A DNA stretch of 64,000 nt, from the NCBI RefSeq assembly GCF_025264625.1, contig NZ_CP093313.1, forward strand, positions 6,448,001-6,512,000, in the 5' to 3' direction. The notes below the pieces were generated by a model. It did not search any database. It was not told the DNA's origin and saw nothing but the letters and a program-made list of their open reading frames with translations. Both the position numbers and the translations under genes were made by a program. Of the stretch, positions 16,494 through 25,783 are shown piece after piece (within the stretch, counting starts at the first letter, position 1; each line of letters opens with the position of its first letter). The stretch comes from Occallatibacter riparius (lineage in GTDB: Bacteria; Acidobacteriota; Terriglobia; Terriglobales; Acidobacteriaceae).

Positions 16494-16909
16494 GCCTTCA
16501 TGTTGGTATTGAATGCGAGAGGCAGCAGCTCCGCGAATCGCATGGAGCGCACTTGATCATCCGCAAAGAAGACGATTTCAGCGTCAGGCTCAGCGAATTC
16601 GGCTAGCATCTGTCGGCATGCTCCGCACGGAGGGCTGGCAGCGTTGTTCAGATTGGCAACGGCCACCGCGCGAATGCGAAGACCGGGCCCACATTCTGCG
16701 ACGGCGCGCACTAACGCCGCACGCTCTGCGCAGATAGTTAGCCCGTAGCTCACGTTCTCGACATTTGTCCCGGTGACAATGGCGCCGCTCGACAACAGCA
16801 ATGCGGCACCGACCTTGAAACCGGAGTACGGAGCATACGAGTTCTGCGCGATCGCGAGCGAAGCGTCGAGTAGCGAGCTCAGTTCCAGACTCAAAGCGCC
16901 GTGAGGCAT
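16490..16909 (-). CDS. cdd: Cytidine deaminase
   Basis: A 139-aa homotetrameric-type cytidine deaminase, which converts (deoxy)cytidine to (deoxy)uridine. The zinc site is TICAERAAL (Cys ligand with catalytic Glu) plus PCGACRQ (two Cys ligands); SYAPYSGFKVGAAL is the conserved N-terminal substrate loop. It is the first gene of the operon, with a 4-bp overlap into deoA, so deaminated nucleosides pass directly to phosphorolysis. The promoter should lie in the 225-bp divergent gap shared with cheA. Confidence 0.94.
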   Translation of the reverse strand: MPHGALSLELSSLLDASLAIAQNSYAPYSGFKVGAALLLSSGAIVTGTNVENVSYGLTICAERAALVRAVAECGPGLRIRAVAVANLNNAASPPCGACRQMLAEFAEPDAEIVFFADDQVRSMRFAELLPLAFNTNMKA

Positions 16910-17134
16910 TGGAAAGCAACTCTCTTAAGAAGTATGAATCTTGAGGCTACCGCACGCGGCTGGTTCGCGACCAGCACAGCCACTCATTAGCTTCTTCTCA
17001 TGCAGCCATCCGTTACATCGATCACATGACACCTGCCTCTCAAGTCCCGGCCGCGTTCTCCGATAAAGCTGGGGAGCGCCGATTCGCTCAGCCAGTGGTG
17101 GCGCTCGCGACTAGCGGCAAGTGGAAGAGTGAGC

Positions 17135-19408
17135 ATGGACGAACTGACCAGGGAGTTTCTCATCGAAAGCCAGGAAGGCCTGGACCGTATGGAGCATTGC
17201 CTCACTGACCTGGAGTCAAGACCGGACGACCTTGAGTTCCTGGCCGAGATCTTTCGCGCCGTGCACACCATCAAAGGCACCACGGGTTTTCTCGGATTCA
17301 AGCGCCTGGAGAAACTGGCGCACGCGGGCGAAAACCTGCTCGGCCTGCTGCGCGACGGCAAATTGGCGGCGACCCAGGATGTGATCACTGCCCTTCTGGA
17401 ACTGCTCGACAGCCTGCGCTCCATTCTCAAGATCATCGAAGAGCGCGGCGAGGAAGGAGAACACGAGAACACGGTCAGTGACGCGGAACTGATCGCGCGG
17501 CTCGATGACTTGCAGATTGCCGCCGGAAGCAGTGTGCCAAAACAGGTCCCCGTGGCCGCACCACTGCGCGGGAGTCAGCCAAGCCTCGCTGCGACCAACG
17601 CGGAGCATTCCCCAACCACCCTAGATCCCGAGGTCGAGCATGGCCAGGCCGACAGCCTCGTAACTCCTGAACCACTTTCTGTCGTCAAAACGGACATCGA
17701 AAAATCCATCCCTGCCGCTACGGAGACTAGCAAAGCCACGGGCGCACCATCGGCGGCAGAGAGCACACTGCGCGTCGACGTGATGCTGCTCAATCGGATG
17801 ATGAATCTTGTGGGCGAGTTGGTCCTCACGCGCAACCAGGTGCTGCAAGCCACCGCGGCCGATCCGCGCATGACAATGCTGTCGCGCCGCCTCGACATGG
17901 TGACAGCCGACCTGCGCGAAAGCGTGATGAAGGCCCGCATGCAGCCGGTGTCTAACATCTTCTCGAAGATGCCGCGCATAGTGCGCGATCTCTCGCAGAC
18001 CCTGGGCCGTAAGGTGCGCCTGGAAATGGACGGCCAGGAGACGGAACTCGACAAGAGCCTCCTTGAAGCCATCAAGGACCCGCTGACGCATGCGGTGCGC
18101 AACGCGCTCGATCATGGCATCGAAGCACCGGCCGTGCGACAGGCCTCGGGCAAACCAGCAGAAGGTGTTCTCAGGCTCCGCGCGATGCAGGAAGGCAGCC
18201 ACGTCATAGTCGAGGTTGCCGATGACGGCGCGGGGATTGATGTGGAGCGCGTGCGGGAGAAAGGTATCGAGCGAGGCTTGGTCTCGCGTGAACGTGCCGC
18301 GCAGATGTCAGAGCGCGAAATTCTGCAGATGATCTTCCTGCCCGGCTTTTCGACAGCAAAGCAGATTACGAACGTGAGCGGCCGCGGGGTCGGCATGGAT
18401 GTGGTGCGAACGAACGTGGAGCGCATCGGCGGCACGGTTGAGATCGACTCACGCCCCGTCAAGGGAACGACCTTGCGCCTGCGCATTCCGCTCACCCTTG
18501 CCATCATTCCCGCGTTGATCGTCCGCACGCTCGGGCAGAGTTTCGCAGTCCCGCAGGGGGCGCTCTCTGAGCTCGTGCATGTCCCTGCGACGCAGGCGGC
18601 GAGCGCAATCGAATGGATTGAAGACGCGCCGCTCTATCGCCTTCGCGGGCAGCTTCTGCCGCTGGTGTTTCTCGATCGCCTGCTTGGGGCGTCCAGACGT
18701 GCTGTGGATGAAATGGACAACTTCATCGCCGTGCTCGATGCCGATGGCCGCAGGTTCGGCCTCGTTGTCGACGGACTCGCCGATCCGGAAGAGATCGTGG
18801 TGAAGCCGCTCAGCCCGGTGCTGAAGAAAATCGGCCTTTACTCCGGCGCGACCGTTCTCGGAAACGCCGAACTTGCGCTCATTCTCGATCCCGGCGCCAT
18901 CGCCGGCATGGCAGGCGTCACCATGTCCCAGGAAGTTGCAGCCTCGGCTGCCGAAGCTGAAGCCGATGTTGCCGATGCGAGCCGCCTCGAATACCTGGTT
19001 GTGCAGGTGGGGAACCGGCAGGCGGCCGTAGCTCTCGAAAATGTGTTGCGCATCGAACAGGTTCCTATCGCGCGGATCGAGTACATCGGCCACCGCCCTG
19101 TGCTGAATTTCAGCGGCCAGTTACTGCCCGTGGAAGACGCCGCCGGACTCATCAACGCAGCCCAGGACACGCCCGAAGCGACCATCATTGTGGTGGTCTG
19201 CCGCGAGGGCAATCGCCAGATGGGCATCGCTGTCGATTCCGTGCTCGACGTCGCGCGCGGCGGCGACTTGTTCGAGGCGGGGAACCGCCAGCCCGCTTCG
19301 GGGCTGACGTTGTTGCGCGACAAGGTCACGAGGGTGGTGGATCTTGAAACCGTGCCCGCGTTGCCGAACACGGCGGCACAAGGATCGCCTTTCATGTCGA
19401 GCTATTGA
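17135..19408 (+). CDS. cheA: Chemotaxis histidine kinase CheA with two CheW-like domains
   Basis: A 757-aa CheA. Order: HPt domain (phospho-His44 in AVHTIKG), a Pro/Ala/Glu-rich linker (~110-205) with no obvious P2 domain, dimerisation helices (~215-270), HATPase (~275-460; HAVRNALDHGIE, DDGAGID, SGRGVGMD), then two consecutive CheW-like regulatory domains (~465-610 and ~625-755). A single P5 is usual. The ATG at 17135 has GGAAG seven bases upstream; the in-frame GTG at 17129 would sit on top of that site. It is the first gene of an operon ending with cheR. Confidence 0.93.
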   Translation: MDELTREFLIESQEGLDRMEHCLTDLESRPDDLEFLAEIFRAVHTIKGTTGFLGFKRLEKLAHAGENLLGLLRDGKLAATQDVITALLELLDSLRSILKIIEERGEEGEHENTVSDAELIARLDDLQIAAGSSVPKQVPVAAPLRGSQPSLAATNAEHSPTTLDPEVEHGQADSLVTPEPLSVVKTDIEKSIPAATETSKATGAPSAAESTLRVDVMLLNRMMNLVGELVLTRNQVLQATAADPRMTMLSRRLDMVTADLRESVMKARMQPVSNIFSKMPRIVRDLSQTLGRKVRLEMDGQETELDKSLLEAIKDPLTHAVRNALDHGIEAPAVRQASGKPAEGVLRLRAMQEGSHVIVEVADDGAGIDVERVREKGIERGLVSRERAAQMSEREILQMIFLPGFSTAKQITNVSGRGVGMDVVRTNVERIGGTVEIDSRPVKGTTLRLRIPLTLAIIPALIVRTLGQSFAVPQGALSELVHVPATQAASAIEWIEDAPLYRLRGQLLPLVFLDRLLGASRRAVDEMDNFIAVLDADGRRFGLVVDGLADPEEIVVKPLSPVLKKIGLYSGATVLGNAELALILDPGAIAGMAGVTMSQEVAASAAEAEADVADASRLEYLVVQVGNRQAAVALENVLRIEQVPIARIEYIGHRPVLNFSGQLLPVEDAAGLINAAQDTPEATIIVVVCREGNRQMGIAVDSVLDVARGGDLFEAGNRQPASGLTLLRDKVTRVVDLETVPALPNTAAQGSPFMSSY

Positions 19409-19435
19409 GTTTGCGCGATGAACGAGGAGATTGCA

Positions 19436-19912
19436 ATGGCCCAGCAACACGCGTCGAAGAAGAAGACCGCAGCAGAGGAGCTCACCCAGGTCTGTTCAGT
19501 GCGATTGGGCGACACACTCTATGGCATTCCCATTCGCCACATCCTGGAGATCGTGGGCGGTGCGCGCACACAACAGGTTCCGCTGGCGCCTGAATTCGTC
19601 GGCGGTCTCCTGCATTATCGCGGTGACGTTCTCACAACGGTGAGCCTGCGCCGTGTGCTCGACATGCCTCTGAATCTGGCGACGCAGGACCTGCTGGTAA
19701 TCGAGCATCCCGCGGGGTGTTTCGGACTGCTCGTCGACCGCGTCATGGAGGTGCGTACGGTCTCGTCGGCCGACTTCGAACCGAATCCTTCCACAGTAAG
19801 CAAGCAGCGCAACGGCCTCTTCGCGGGCGCATACAAACTTGATGGCGGCCTTATGGTGATGTTGAACCCGGGTTGCCTGGAACCCATGCGCCAGGCGATG
19901 GCTTGCGAATAA
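19436..19912 (+). CDS. cheW: CheW coupling protein
   Basis: A 158-aa single-domain CheW-like protein (QVCSVRLGDTLYGIPIRHILEIV, HYRGDVLTTVSLRRVL, FGLLVDRVMEV) that links receptors to CheA. The ATG at 19436 has GAGGAG six bases upstream; an in-frame ATG at 19418 has none. It lies 27 bp after cheA and 12 bp before cheY. Confidence 0.9.
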   Translation: MAQQHASKKKTAAEELTQVCSVRLGDTLYGIPIRHILEIVGGARTQQVPLAPEFVGGLLHYRGDVLTTVSLRRVLDMPLNLATQDLLVIEHPAGCFGLLVDRVMEVRTVSSADFEPNPSTVSKQRNGLFAGAYKLDGGLMVMLNPGCLEPMRQAMACE

Positions 19913-19924
19913 CGGGGGGATGCC

Positions 19925-20293
19925 ATGCGAGCCCTGATCGTCGACGATTCCCGATTTACCCGAAGAGTGGTGCGCGGCCTGCTCGAACAGGCGGGATTCG
20001 AGTGCAAGGAAGCCAATGATGCGGCTGCGGGACTGGCTCTTCTACTCGGCGAACCGGACTTCGACGTGGCTCTGATCGACTGGAATATGCCGGGGATGAA
20101 CGGGCTTGATATGGTCAAGAACATTCGCGCGCAGAACTTCGACGACGTGAAGGTCATGATGGTGACCAGCCAGTGCGACAGCAATGCCATTGTGCAGGCG
20201 CTGGAGGCTGGCGCAGACGAGTACCTGATGAAGCCGTTCGACGCAGAATCGCTGCGCGAAAAACTCGCGCTCCTGGGTTTGAACGCCGCATGA
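19925..20293 (+). CDS. cheY: CheY-like response regulator
   Basis: A 122-aa stand-alone receiver. Acidic pair Asp7/Asp8, phospho-acceptor Asp52 in ALIDWNMPGMNG, the switch Thr in MMVTSQ, and the Lys of EYLMKPF are all present, so it should be phosphorylatable by CheA. A G-run (GGGGGG) precedes the ATG. The output target is unknown because no flagellar or pilus gene is in the window. The stop overlaps the cheB start (ATGA). Confidence 0.9.
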   Translation: MRALIVDDSRFTRRVVRGLLEQAGFECKEANDAAAGLALLLGEPDFDVALIDWNMPGMNGLDMVKNIRAQNFDDVKVMMVTSQCDSNAIVQALEAGADEYLMKPFDAESLREKLALLGLNAA

Positions 20294-21396
20294 CCATCTG
20301 GACCCGCCGCACCAAAGTTCTGATCGTCGACGACTCCGCCGTCATGCGCAGCTTGCTTCGGTCAGTGCTGGCAACCGACGCGCAGCTTGAGGTTGCGGGA
20401 ACGGCAGTCGATGGCGTTGCCGCCCTGCAATCCGTTGCGACTCTGGCACCCGACTTGATGCTCCTGGACGTGGACATGCCTGTGATGGACGGCCTCACCA
20501 CATTGAAGCGACTGCGTGCCGCAGGCCACCGGCTGCCTGTGATCATGTGCAGCGGGCTCACTCAGCGCGGCGCGCGAGTTACCATCGAAGCTCTGGCAAA
20601 CGGAGCCGCCGACTATGTAGCCAAACCCACGGCACAGCAAGATCGAGACGCAGCGACCCGTACGTTGGCCGCGCAACTCCTCCCCAAAATCCACGCTCTG
20701 GCAAGCATAACCCTACCGCAACGCCGGCCGGCACCGTCCGCGCGTCCCGCCGCTACGCAATCGGCTGCCACCAGCGCGCCGGCAGTGCTCGCTATCGGAG
20801 TGTCCACGGGCGGTCCCGACGCACTCGAAAAGCTGTTGCCCGCTCTGCCGAGCCGGTTTCCATTACCTGTTGTCGTCGTGCAACACATGCCCGCGCTGTT
20901 CACGGGCATGCTGGCCGAACACTTGGACAAATCTTGCCGTCTCCGTGTACGAGAAGCGGCCGAAGGGTTGGCCGTTGTTCCTGGAAACATCTTTATTGCG
21001 AGGGGCGACAGCCACCTCGAAGTGATCAAGACGCCCCCGGCCGGGCACAATTCCACACTCCACCTTACCAACGCACCGCCCGAAAATCACTGCAGGCCCT
21101 CCGTCGATGTCCTCTTCCGTTCACTCGCGGAGGCGTATGGCGGAAGTGTGCTGGCAGTCGTGCTCACCGGCATGGGCTATGACGGATTGGCAGGTTGCCG
21201 CGTTCTTCGCAACAAGGGCGCTACCGTGCTTGCGCAGGACGAGGCCAGCAGCACCGTTTGGGGCATGCCCGGGGCAGTCGCAACAGCAGGCCTCGCCCAT
21301 CGGGTTCTCTCTCTGGGCGAGATGGCCCCCGAAATTATGCGTCTCACGGTCGCGAGCTCCAACGAAGCTCTCTCGCTTCGAGAAGCGGCGGTTTAG
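20290..21396 (+). CDS. cheB: Chemotaxis methylesterase CheB
   Basis: A 368-aa protein-glutamate methylesterase/deamidase. The receiver domain (1-~120) has acidic residues at VDD and phospho-Asp60 (LLDVDMPVMDG). After an Ala/Pro-rich linker the esterase domain carries the triad Ser172 (GVSTGGP), His199 (QHMP) and Asp298 (GMGYDG). The ATG at 20290 overlaps the cheY stop. The longer open frame from 20173 is antiparallel noise within cheY. It demethylates chemoreceptors encoded elsewhere. Confidence 0.93.
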   Translation: MTIWTRRTKVLIVDDSAVMRSLLRSVLATDAQLEVAGTAVDGVAALQSVATLAPDLMLLDVDMPVMDGLTTLKRLRAAGHRLPVIMCSGLTQRGARVTIEALANGAADYVAKPTAQQDRDAATRTLAAQLLPKIHALASITLPQRRPAPSARPAATQSAATSAPAVLAIGVSTGGPDALEKLLPALPSRFPLPVVVVQHMPALFTGMLAEHLDKSCRLRVREAAEGLAVVPGNIFIARGDSHLEVIKTPPAGHNSTLHLTNAPPENHCRPSVDVLFRSLAEAYGGSVLAVVLTGMGYDGLAGCRVLRNKGATVLAQDEASSTVWGMPGAVATAGLAHRVLSLGEMAPEIMRLTVASSNEALSLREAAV

Positions 21397-21398
21397 CC

Positions 21399-22232
21399 GT
21401 GCCGGCCACCCAGGTTGTAACTGATTTCGCATTTCTGCGCAAGCTCGTTCAGACTCACTCGCAGAATGTCCTGGATCCGTCGCGCGACTACGTCTTTCAG
21501 GCGAGATTGTCGCGCATTCTTCGCAGCCGTGGCATGGGCAGTCTTGCGGAACTCGTGGAGTATCTTCGCTCCAAATCTGATGTTGCGCTCGAATTGGCTG
21601 TGGCCGATGCCATGACCATCAATGAAACCAGCTTCTTTCGTGATGGCCGCCCATTCGAACTCCTTCGTCTCGTTCTACTACCCAAACTAATCGACGCACG
21701 CCGCACGACGCGCGCTTTGCGCATTTGGAGCGCCGCCTGTTCCACCGGACAGGAAGCCTACAGCCTCGCAATCTTGATTAGAGAACACTTTCCCACGCTG
21801 GTGAATTGGAACATCAGAGTGGAAGGCACCGACATCTGCGAAGACGTTGTCAATCGTGCGCGTAGTGGCCGATATCAACGAATAGAGGTCAATCGCGGTC
21901 TTCCCGCCCGCTTCCTGGTGCGCTATTTTGAGCAGGACGGCGATGAATGGGTGTTAAAACCCCAGGTTCGGTCTCTCTGCAATTTCCAGAAAGTGAACCT
22001 CTGTAAATACCCGTTGCCCTTTCGTGCTAAGTTCGACGTGATCTTCCTGCGCAACGTGATGCTCTACTTTGCTCCTGAAACACGCCTCGCCTTGCTGTCG
22101 GAGGTGCATCGACTACTCGCGCCAGACGGTGTGCTGTTTCTGGGTTCAACCGAGCAGCCCGTCGACCCATCGTTATGGACCGCGACTCTCAGCGGCGGAA
22201 CTTGTCATTTCCGCCCGCGTACACCGTCCTAG
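21399..22232 (+). CDS. cheR: Chemotaxis methyltransferase CheR
   Basis: A 277-aa CheR that methylates receptor glutamates using S-adenosylmethionine. The N-terminal helical domain is followed by NETSFFRDGRPFELL, IWSAACSTGQEAYSLAI (SAM-binding motif I), VEGTDICEDVV and DVIFLRNVMLYF. The GTG at 21399, two bases after the cheB stop, is the first start that makes sense; the frame upstream is a shadow of cheB. The last gene of the operon, it overlaps the convergent acyl-ligase gene by 4 bp. Confidence 0.92.
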   Translation: MPATQVVTDFAFLRKLVQTHSQNVLDPSRDYVFQARLSRILRSRGMGSLAELVEYLRSKSDVALELAVADAMTINETSFFRDGRPFELLRLVLLPKLIDARRTTRALRIWSAACSTGQEAYSLAILIREHFPTLVNWNIRVEGTDICEDVVNRARSGRYQRIEVNRGLPARFLVRYFEQDGDEWVLKPQVRSLCNFQKVNLCKYPLPFRAKFDVIFLRNVMLYFAPETRLALLSEVHRLLAPDGVLFLGSTEQPVDPSLWTATLSGGTCHFRPRTPS

Positions 22233-24928
22233 CTGGGACGCGGAGTCATGCGATCGTCAAGAAGCGCTGCAACTTCTGCGTGCAACCTTTCAGTGATCTC
22301 CGCCTCCGTCGTCTCCGGTGCAAAACGGAGCGGTCCGCCTACTCGAATCTCAAGCTTTCCCGACCGGAACCAGCCGCTGCCCCGCTCCTTCAACTCTCCC
22401 AGCCCCCGCAGTGCAACGGGCAACACCGCAGTACCGGATTGCTTGACCAGCAGCCCGATGCCCGGCCGGAAGCGCGCTAGTTGCCCCCCCGCGGACCGGG
22501 TGCCTTCCGGAAAGACGAGCACATGATATCCGCGATCGAGCGACTCGCCGGCGTGCGCGAAGCTGCGCTGGAAGTCGCGCGAGCGCGGCAGCGGAAACAC
22601 GTTAAACAACGCGGTGAGCGCGAACCATGCGAGCGGCCCGAGCGGATAGAAGCCACGCTTGGTTGGCGGCCACTCAGGGTTGCGGAAATGACGGAAGTCT
22701 TCGAGCATCTCACCCGACATGGCCGCTGCGACCCGTCTCCGAATTGCGCTGGGAAGCGCATACTGCACCAGCGGTCCGTCGTATGCCGTGATGTGATTGG
22801 CGACAATCAGCACGGGCTCGTTGATCTTAGTGCGCAGATCTGGTGGAACAACCACGCGTGGCTTGGCGAGGAACCGCACCAGCGGACGCATGATGGCTTC
22901 AATGAAAAAGGCCCTTACCCAATGCACTGGTCGCCACCACGGCCAATGCGGATACACGTATGCGGAACGCGGAGCCTCAATGTGCGAGACATCGGTCTCG
23001 AGTGATGCGGATGGGTACTGTGCGGGCGGCGCCGCGACGGCGGCTTCCTCCCGTGCGGTTGGAAGACTCTCCACCGCCTCGGCAATCGGCACGTGTTGCA
23101 GCGGCGCCGCCGACGCATGTCCTGATACAAGTGCGCGGACCTCGCCAAGCGTCTGCACCTGCTCGAGCAGACCGCTCTCAGGCGGCATGCCAAGCTTCTG
23201 CTCGATTGCCGCCGCCAACTGCACGCGCCCAAGGCTGTCGAGGTGCAGATCCTCGCTCAGGCGCAAGTCGTCGCCACTTTCGTGCGGCGTCTCGCCGGTG
23301 ATCTGCACAATAAGCGCGAGCAACCAGTCATGCGTAGAAGTAACATGTTCAGCGACGGATCGCGTTGCTGTGGCCACCGCTTGTATCTCTTCGAGCCAGA
23401 CAGCCACAGCCTTGCGGCGCACCTTGCCCGTAGAAGTGCGCGGCAGGTCCGGTTCCGGATACAACCTCCAGCGACGCACGCGCTGGAACTCAGGCAGTTG
23501 AGCGTTGGCAGACTCAATCGCCTTCGGCGCGAGTTCATCGCCCCCGCGCATCGCCAGCACCGCACAAGGCTCGGACCCTGCGGGAGTCTGCATCGCAACC
23601 ACGGCACAAGCGGCGACCCCGGGCTGCTGCTCGATAACCGCCTCAAGGTCCTCCGGATGAATATTCACGCCGGCGGCAGTGACGATCACCTCGCTCTTGC
23701 GCCCCAGAAATTTCAGCTCCCCGGTCGACTGCGCTTCGGCAATGTCGCCGGTAGCGAGCCACTCGTCCTCGCGCTGGCGCAACTCGCCACCCGACCATGT
23801 GGCCGTCGAAATCATCGGACCCCGCACCAGCACTTCGCCATCGGGTCCGATCTTCACCTCGCGCCCCGGGAGCGGCTTGCCAATGGTGCCGCGCGCAACA
23901 TGAAACGGGTGATTCAGCGTGATCAACGCGGTGGTCTCGGTCATGCCGTAGCCCTGCACAAGCACAAATCCAAGCGCGTTCCAGAATTGCTCAACCGCGG
24001 GAGCCAACGCTCCGCCGCCGGAAATTAACGCCCAGAATTTTAATCCAAAAGCGCGATGCACATCGCGGAAGATCCACCACTTCTTCCACGCGCGCAGACT
24101 GTGCGATGCGGCAACGCGGTCGGCGAGGCCGGGTTGCGTCGATTCGAGATAGGTCTTGAGCAGCGCAAAAACCCGTGGCACGGCGGCGAGCACCGATATG
24201 CGTTCCCGGCGAATGATCTCAATGAGCCGGGGCGCAACCAGGCGGCTTTCGAAGTGCACCTGGGCGCGAAAAATTGGCGGAATCCACAAGCCCATGGTCT
24301 GGCCGAAGACGTGACTCAGCGGCAGCGTGTGCAAAAAGCGCAGGGGGTGCACGTACTTCTCGTAACGAAGATACTTTTGCGCTGCCTGTTCGATCGGCCC
24401 TACACTGGCGAGCACATTGCCATGCGTATGCACAATGCCCTTCGGATCGCCGGTCGTTCCGGAAGTGAACAGAATCTGAAGCGGCGTATCGCGGTTCAAT
24501 CCAGAGACCGGACCGGCCTCGTCCTGCGGCAGCAGCGACTCCCAGCTTTCGAACTCAATGCGGTGATAGGTCGCGGGCAGTTGCCTGACTAGAAGCGCGT
24601 CGCCAACAGCAAGTTTCGGCTGCACATCCGCTGCGACGCGCGCAGCAAAGTCAGCGCTGCCGTAAGCGTCGAGCGGAACCGCGATAACCCCGCGCAGAAT
24701 GCATCCATGATAGGCAGCGATCCACTCCGCGCTGTTCTCGCCCCAGAGCACGATGCGATCGCCGGCCACTATGTTCTGCGCGGCTAGATACGCAGCGAAG
24801 CGACCCGCCATTTTCGCGATGCCTACGTAAGTTGAAACCCGGCGGCGATTGCCCTGGTAGCGCACCACGGCAATCTCGCCACCATAACCCCGAAAATCCT
24901 GAACCAGCGTTCCTAAGTGCTCACGCAT
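22229..24928 (-). CDS. Acyl-AMP ligase / ACP / acyltransferase fusion
   Basis: An 899-aa three-part enzyme. Residues ~1-520 are an AMP-binding acyl-activating domain (TSGTTGDPKG at 155-164, QGYGMTETTA, and TSTGKVRR for the catalytic Lys loop). An acyl-carrier domain follows, with the phosphopantetheine Ser565 in DLHLDSLGR. After a disordered linker comes a PlsC-type acyltransferase with H-x4-D at His712-Asp717 (NHITAYD) and FPEGTR at 806-811. The natural reading is that a fatty acid is activated, loaded on the built-in carrier and transferred to a glycerol-phosphate or lysophospholipid-type acceptor. The aminoacyl or acyl substrate is unknown. Confidence 0.85.
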   Translation of the reverse strand: MREHLGTLVQDFRGYGGEIAVVRYQGNRRRVSTYVGIAKMAGRFAAYLAAQNIVAGDRIVLWGENSAEWIAAYHGCILRGVIAVPLDAYGSADFAARVAADVQPKLAVGDALLVRQLPATYHRIEFESWESLLPQDEAGPVSGLNRDTPLQILFTSGTTGDPKGIVHTHGNVLASVGPIEQAAQKYLRYEKYVHPLRFLHTLPLSHVFGQTMGLWIPPIFRAQVHFESRLVAPRLIEIIRRERISVLAAVPRVFALLKTYLESTQPGLADRVAASHSLRAWKKWWIFRDVHRAFGLKFWALISGGGALAPAVEQFWNALGFVLVQGYGMTETTALITLNHPFHVARGTIGKPLPGREVKIGPDGEVLVRGPMISTATWSGGELRQREDEWLATGDIAEAQSTGELKFLGRKSEVIVTAAGVNIHPEDLEAVIEQQPGVAACAVVAMQTPAGSEPCAVLAMRGGDELAPKAIESANAQLPEFQRVRRWRLYPEPDLPRTSTGKVRRKAVAVWLEEIQAVATATRSVAEHVTSTHDWLLALIVQITGETPHESGDDLRLSEDLHLDSLGRVQLAAAIEQKLGMPPESGLLEQVQTLGEVRALVSGHASAAPLQHVPIAEAVESLPTAREEAAVAAPPAQYPSASLETDVSHIEAPRSAYVYPHWPWWRPVHWVRAFFIEAIMRPLVRFLAKPRVVVPPDLRTKINEPVLIVANHITAYDGPLVQYALPSAIRRRVAAAMSGEMLEDFRHFRNPEWPPTKRGFYPLGPLAWFALTALFNVFPLPRSRDFQRSFAHAGESLDRGYHVLVFPEGTRSAGGQLARFRPGIGLLVKQSGTAVLPVALRGLGELKERGSGWFRSGKLEIRVGGPLRFAPETTEAEITERLHAEVAALLDDRMTPRPS

Positions 24929-24994
24929 GTTTGCAGGTTCATGCTAACAGTGCGGGGCATGCAGGTCCGACCCACTGTGACACTTCGCAAAGCG

Positions 24995-25783
24995 CTACTG
25001 CAAACGGCCTTCGCTCGCCCCTTGCTCCTCAACCTCTGCGCCCAAGAACGGATTGTCACCTCCAGCCGGAATCTCTTCGAGCATCTGCGCATCGGCAAAT
25101 CGATATCCGACATAAATATCGGTAAGCAGATAGCGTGGACGCGCTGGATCATCCTCGATCTTTTTGCGAAGCTGACGGACAAAGGTACGCAAATATTCCA
25201 CTTCCTCGCGACAGTCAGCTCCCCACACCGCTGTCAGCAGCCGCGCGTACGTAATCACGCGGCCGGCGCGGCTCATCAGGCAATGCAGGATGTCGAATTC
25301 CTTGCGCGTAAGGTGGATCGGCTGGCCGCGCCTGGTCACGCTGCGGCGCGATGGCATCAGCTTGATCTCACCGATTTCGATGGGCGCGTCTTCCGGCGCC
25401 GCCGGCGCCTGCACGCGGCGCACTGCTGCACGAATGCGCGCCACAAGCTCGCGTACCCCAAAAGGCTTCGTCACGTAATCGTCCGCGCCAAGTTCCAGCG
25501 CATTTACCTTTTCTTCTTCGCGATCCCGAACCGTCAGCATCAGGATGGGCAGTCGCGGAGCGAGCGTGCGCATGCGCCGCAGCGTCTCAATGCCTCCGAT
25601 ACCCGGCATGTTCACATCCAGAAGCACTGCATCGAACGGCTCCGTACGCAGAAGTTCAAGCGCCATTTCGCCACGTGAAGCTTCGATCATCTCGAAGCCC
25701 AGTTCCGTGAGCGGTGGGCGCAGCGCGCGGCGAATTGCAGGTTCGTCGTCAACAACAAGGACGCGAATCGCAGAGGTGGTCAT
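24995..25783 (-). CDS. OmpR/KdpE-type response regulator
   Basis: A 262-aa regulator. The receiver domain has Asp12/Asp13, phospho-Asp56 (LLDVNMPG), the Thr of MLTVRD and Lys of YVTKPFG. The winged-helix DNA-binding domain covers ~135-230 (LTRKEFDILHCLM, VEYLRTFVRQLRKKIEDDP, GYRF), closest in style to KdpE. The tail after GYRF is about 30 residues longer than usual. The ATG at 25783 overlaps the kinase stop (TGATG) and has AGGAAG upstream; a GTG one codon earlier is possible. No kdpABC genes are in the window. Confidence 0.88.
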   Translation of the reverse strand: MTTSAIRVLVVDDEPAIRRALRPPLTELGFEMIEASRGEMALELLRTEPFDAVLLDVNMPGIGGIETLRRMRTLAPRLPILMLTVRDREEEKVNALELGADDYVTKPFGVRELVARIRAAVRRVQAPAAPEDAPIEIGEIKLMPSRRSVTRRGQPIHLTRKEFDILHCLMSRAGRVITYARLLTAVWGADCREEVEYLRTFVRQLRKKIEDDPARPRYLLTDIYVGYRFADAQMLEEIPAGGDNPFLGAEVEEQGASEGRLQ

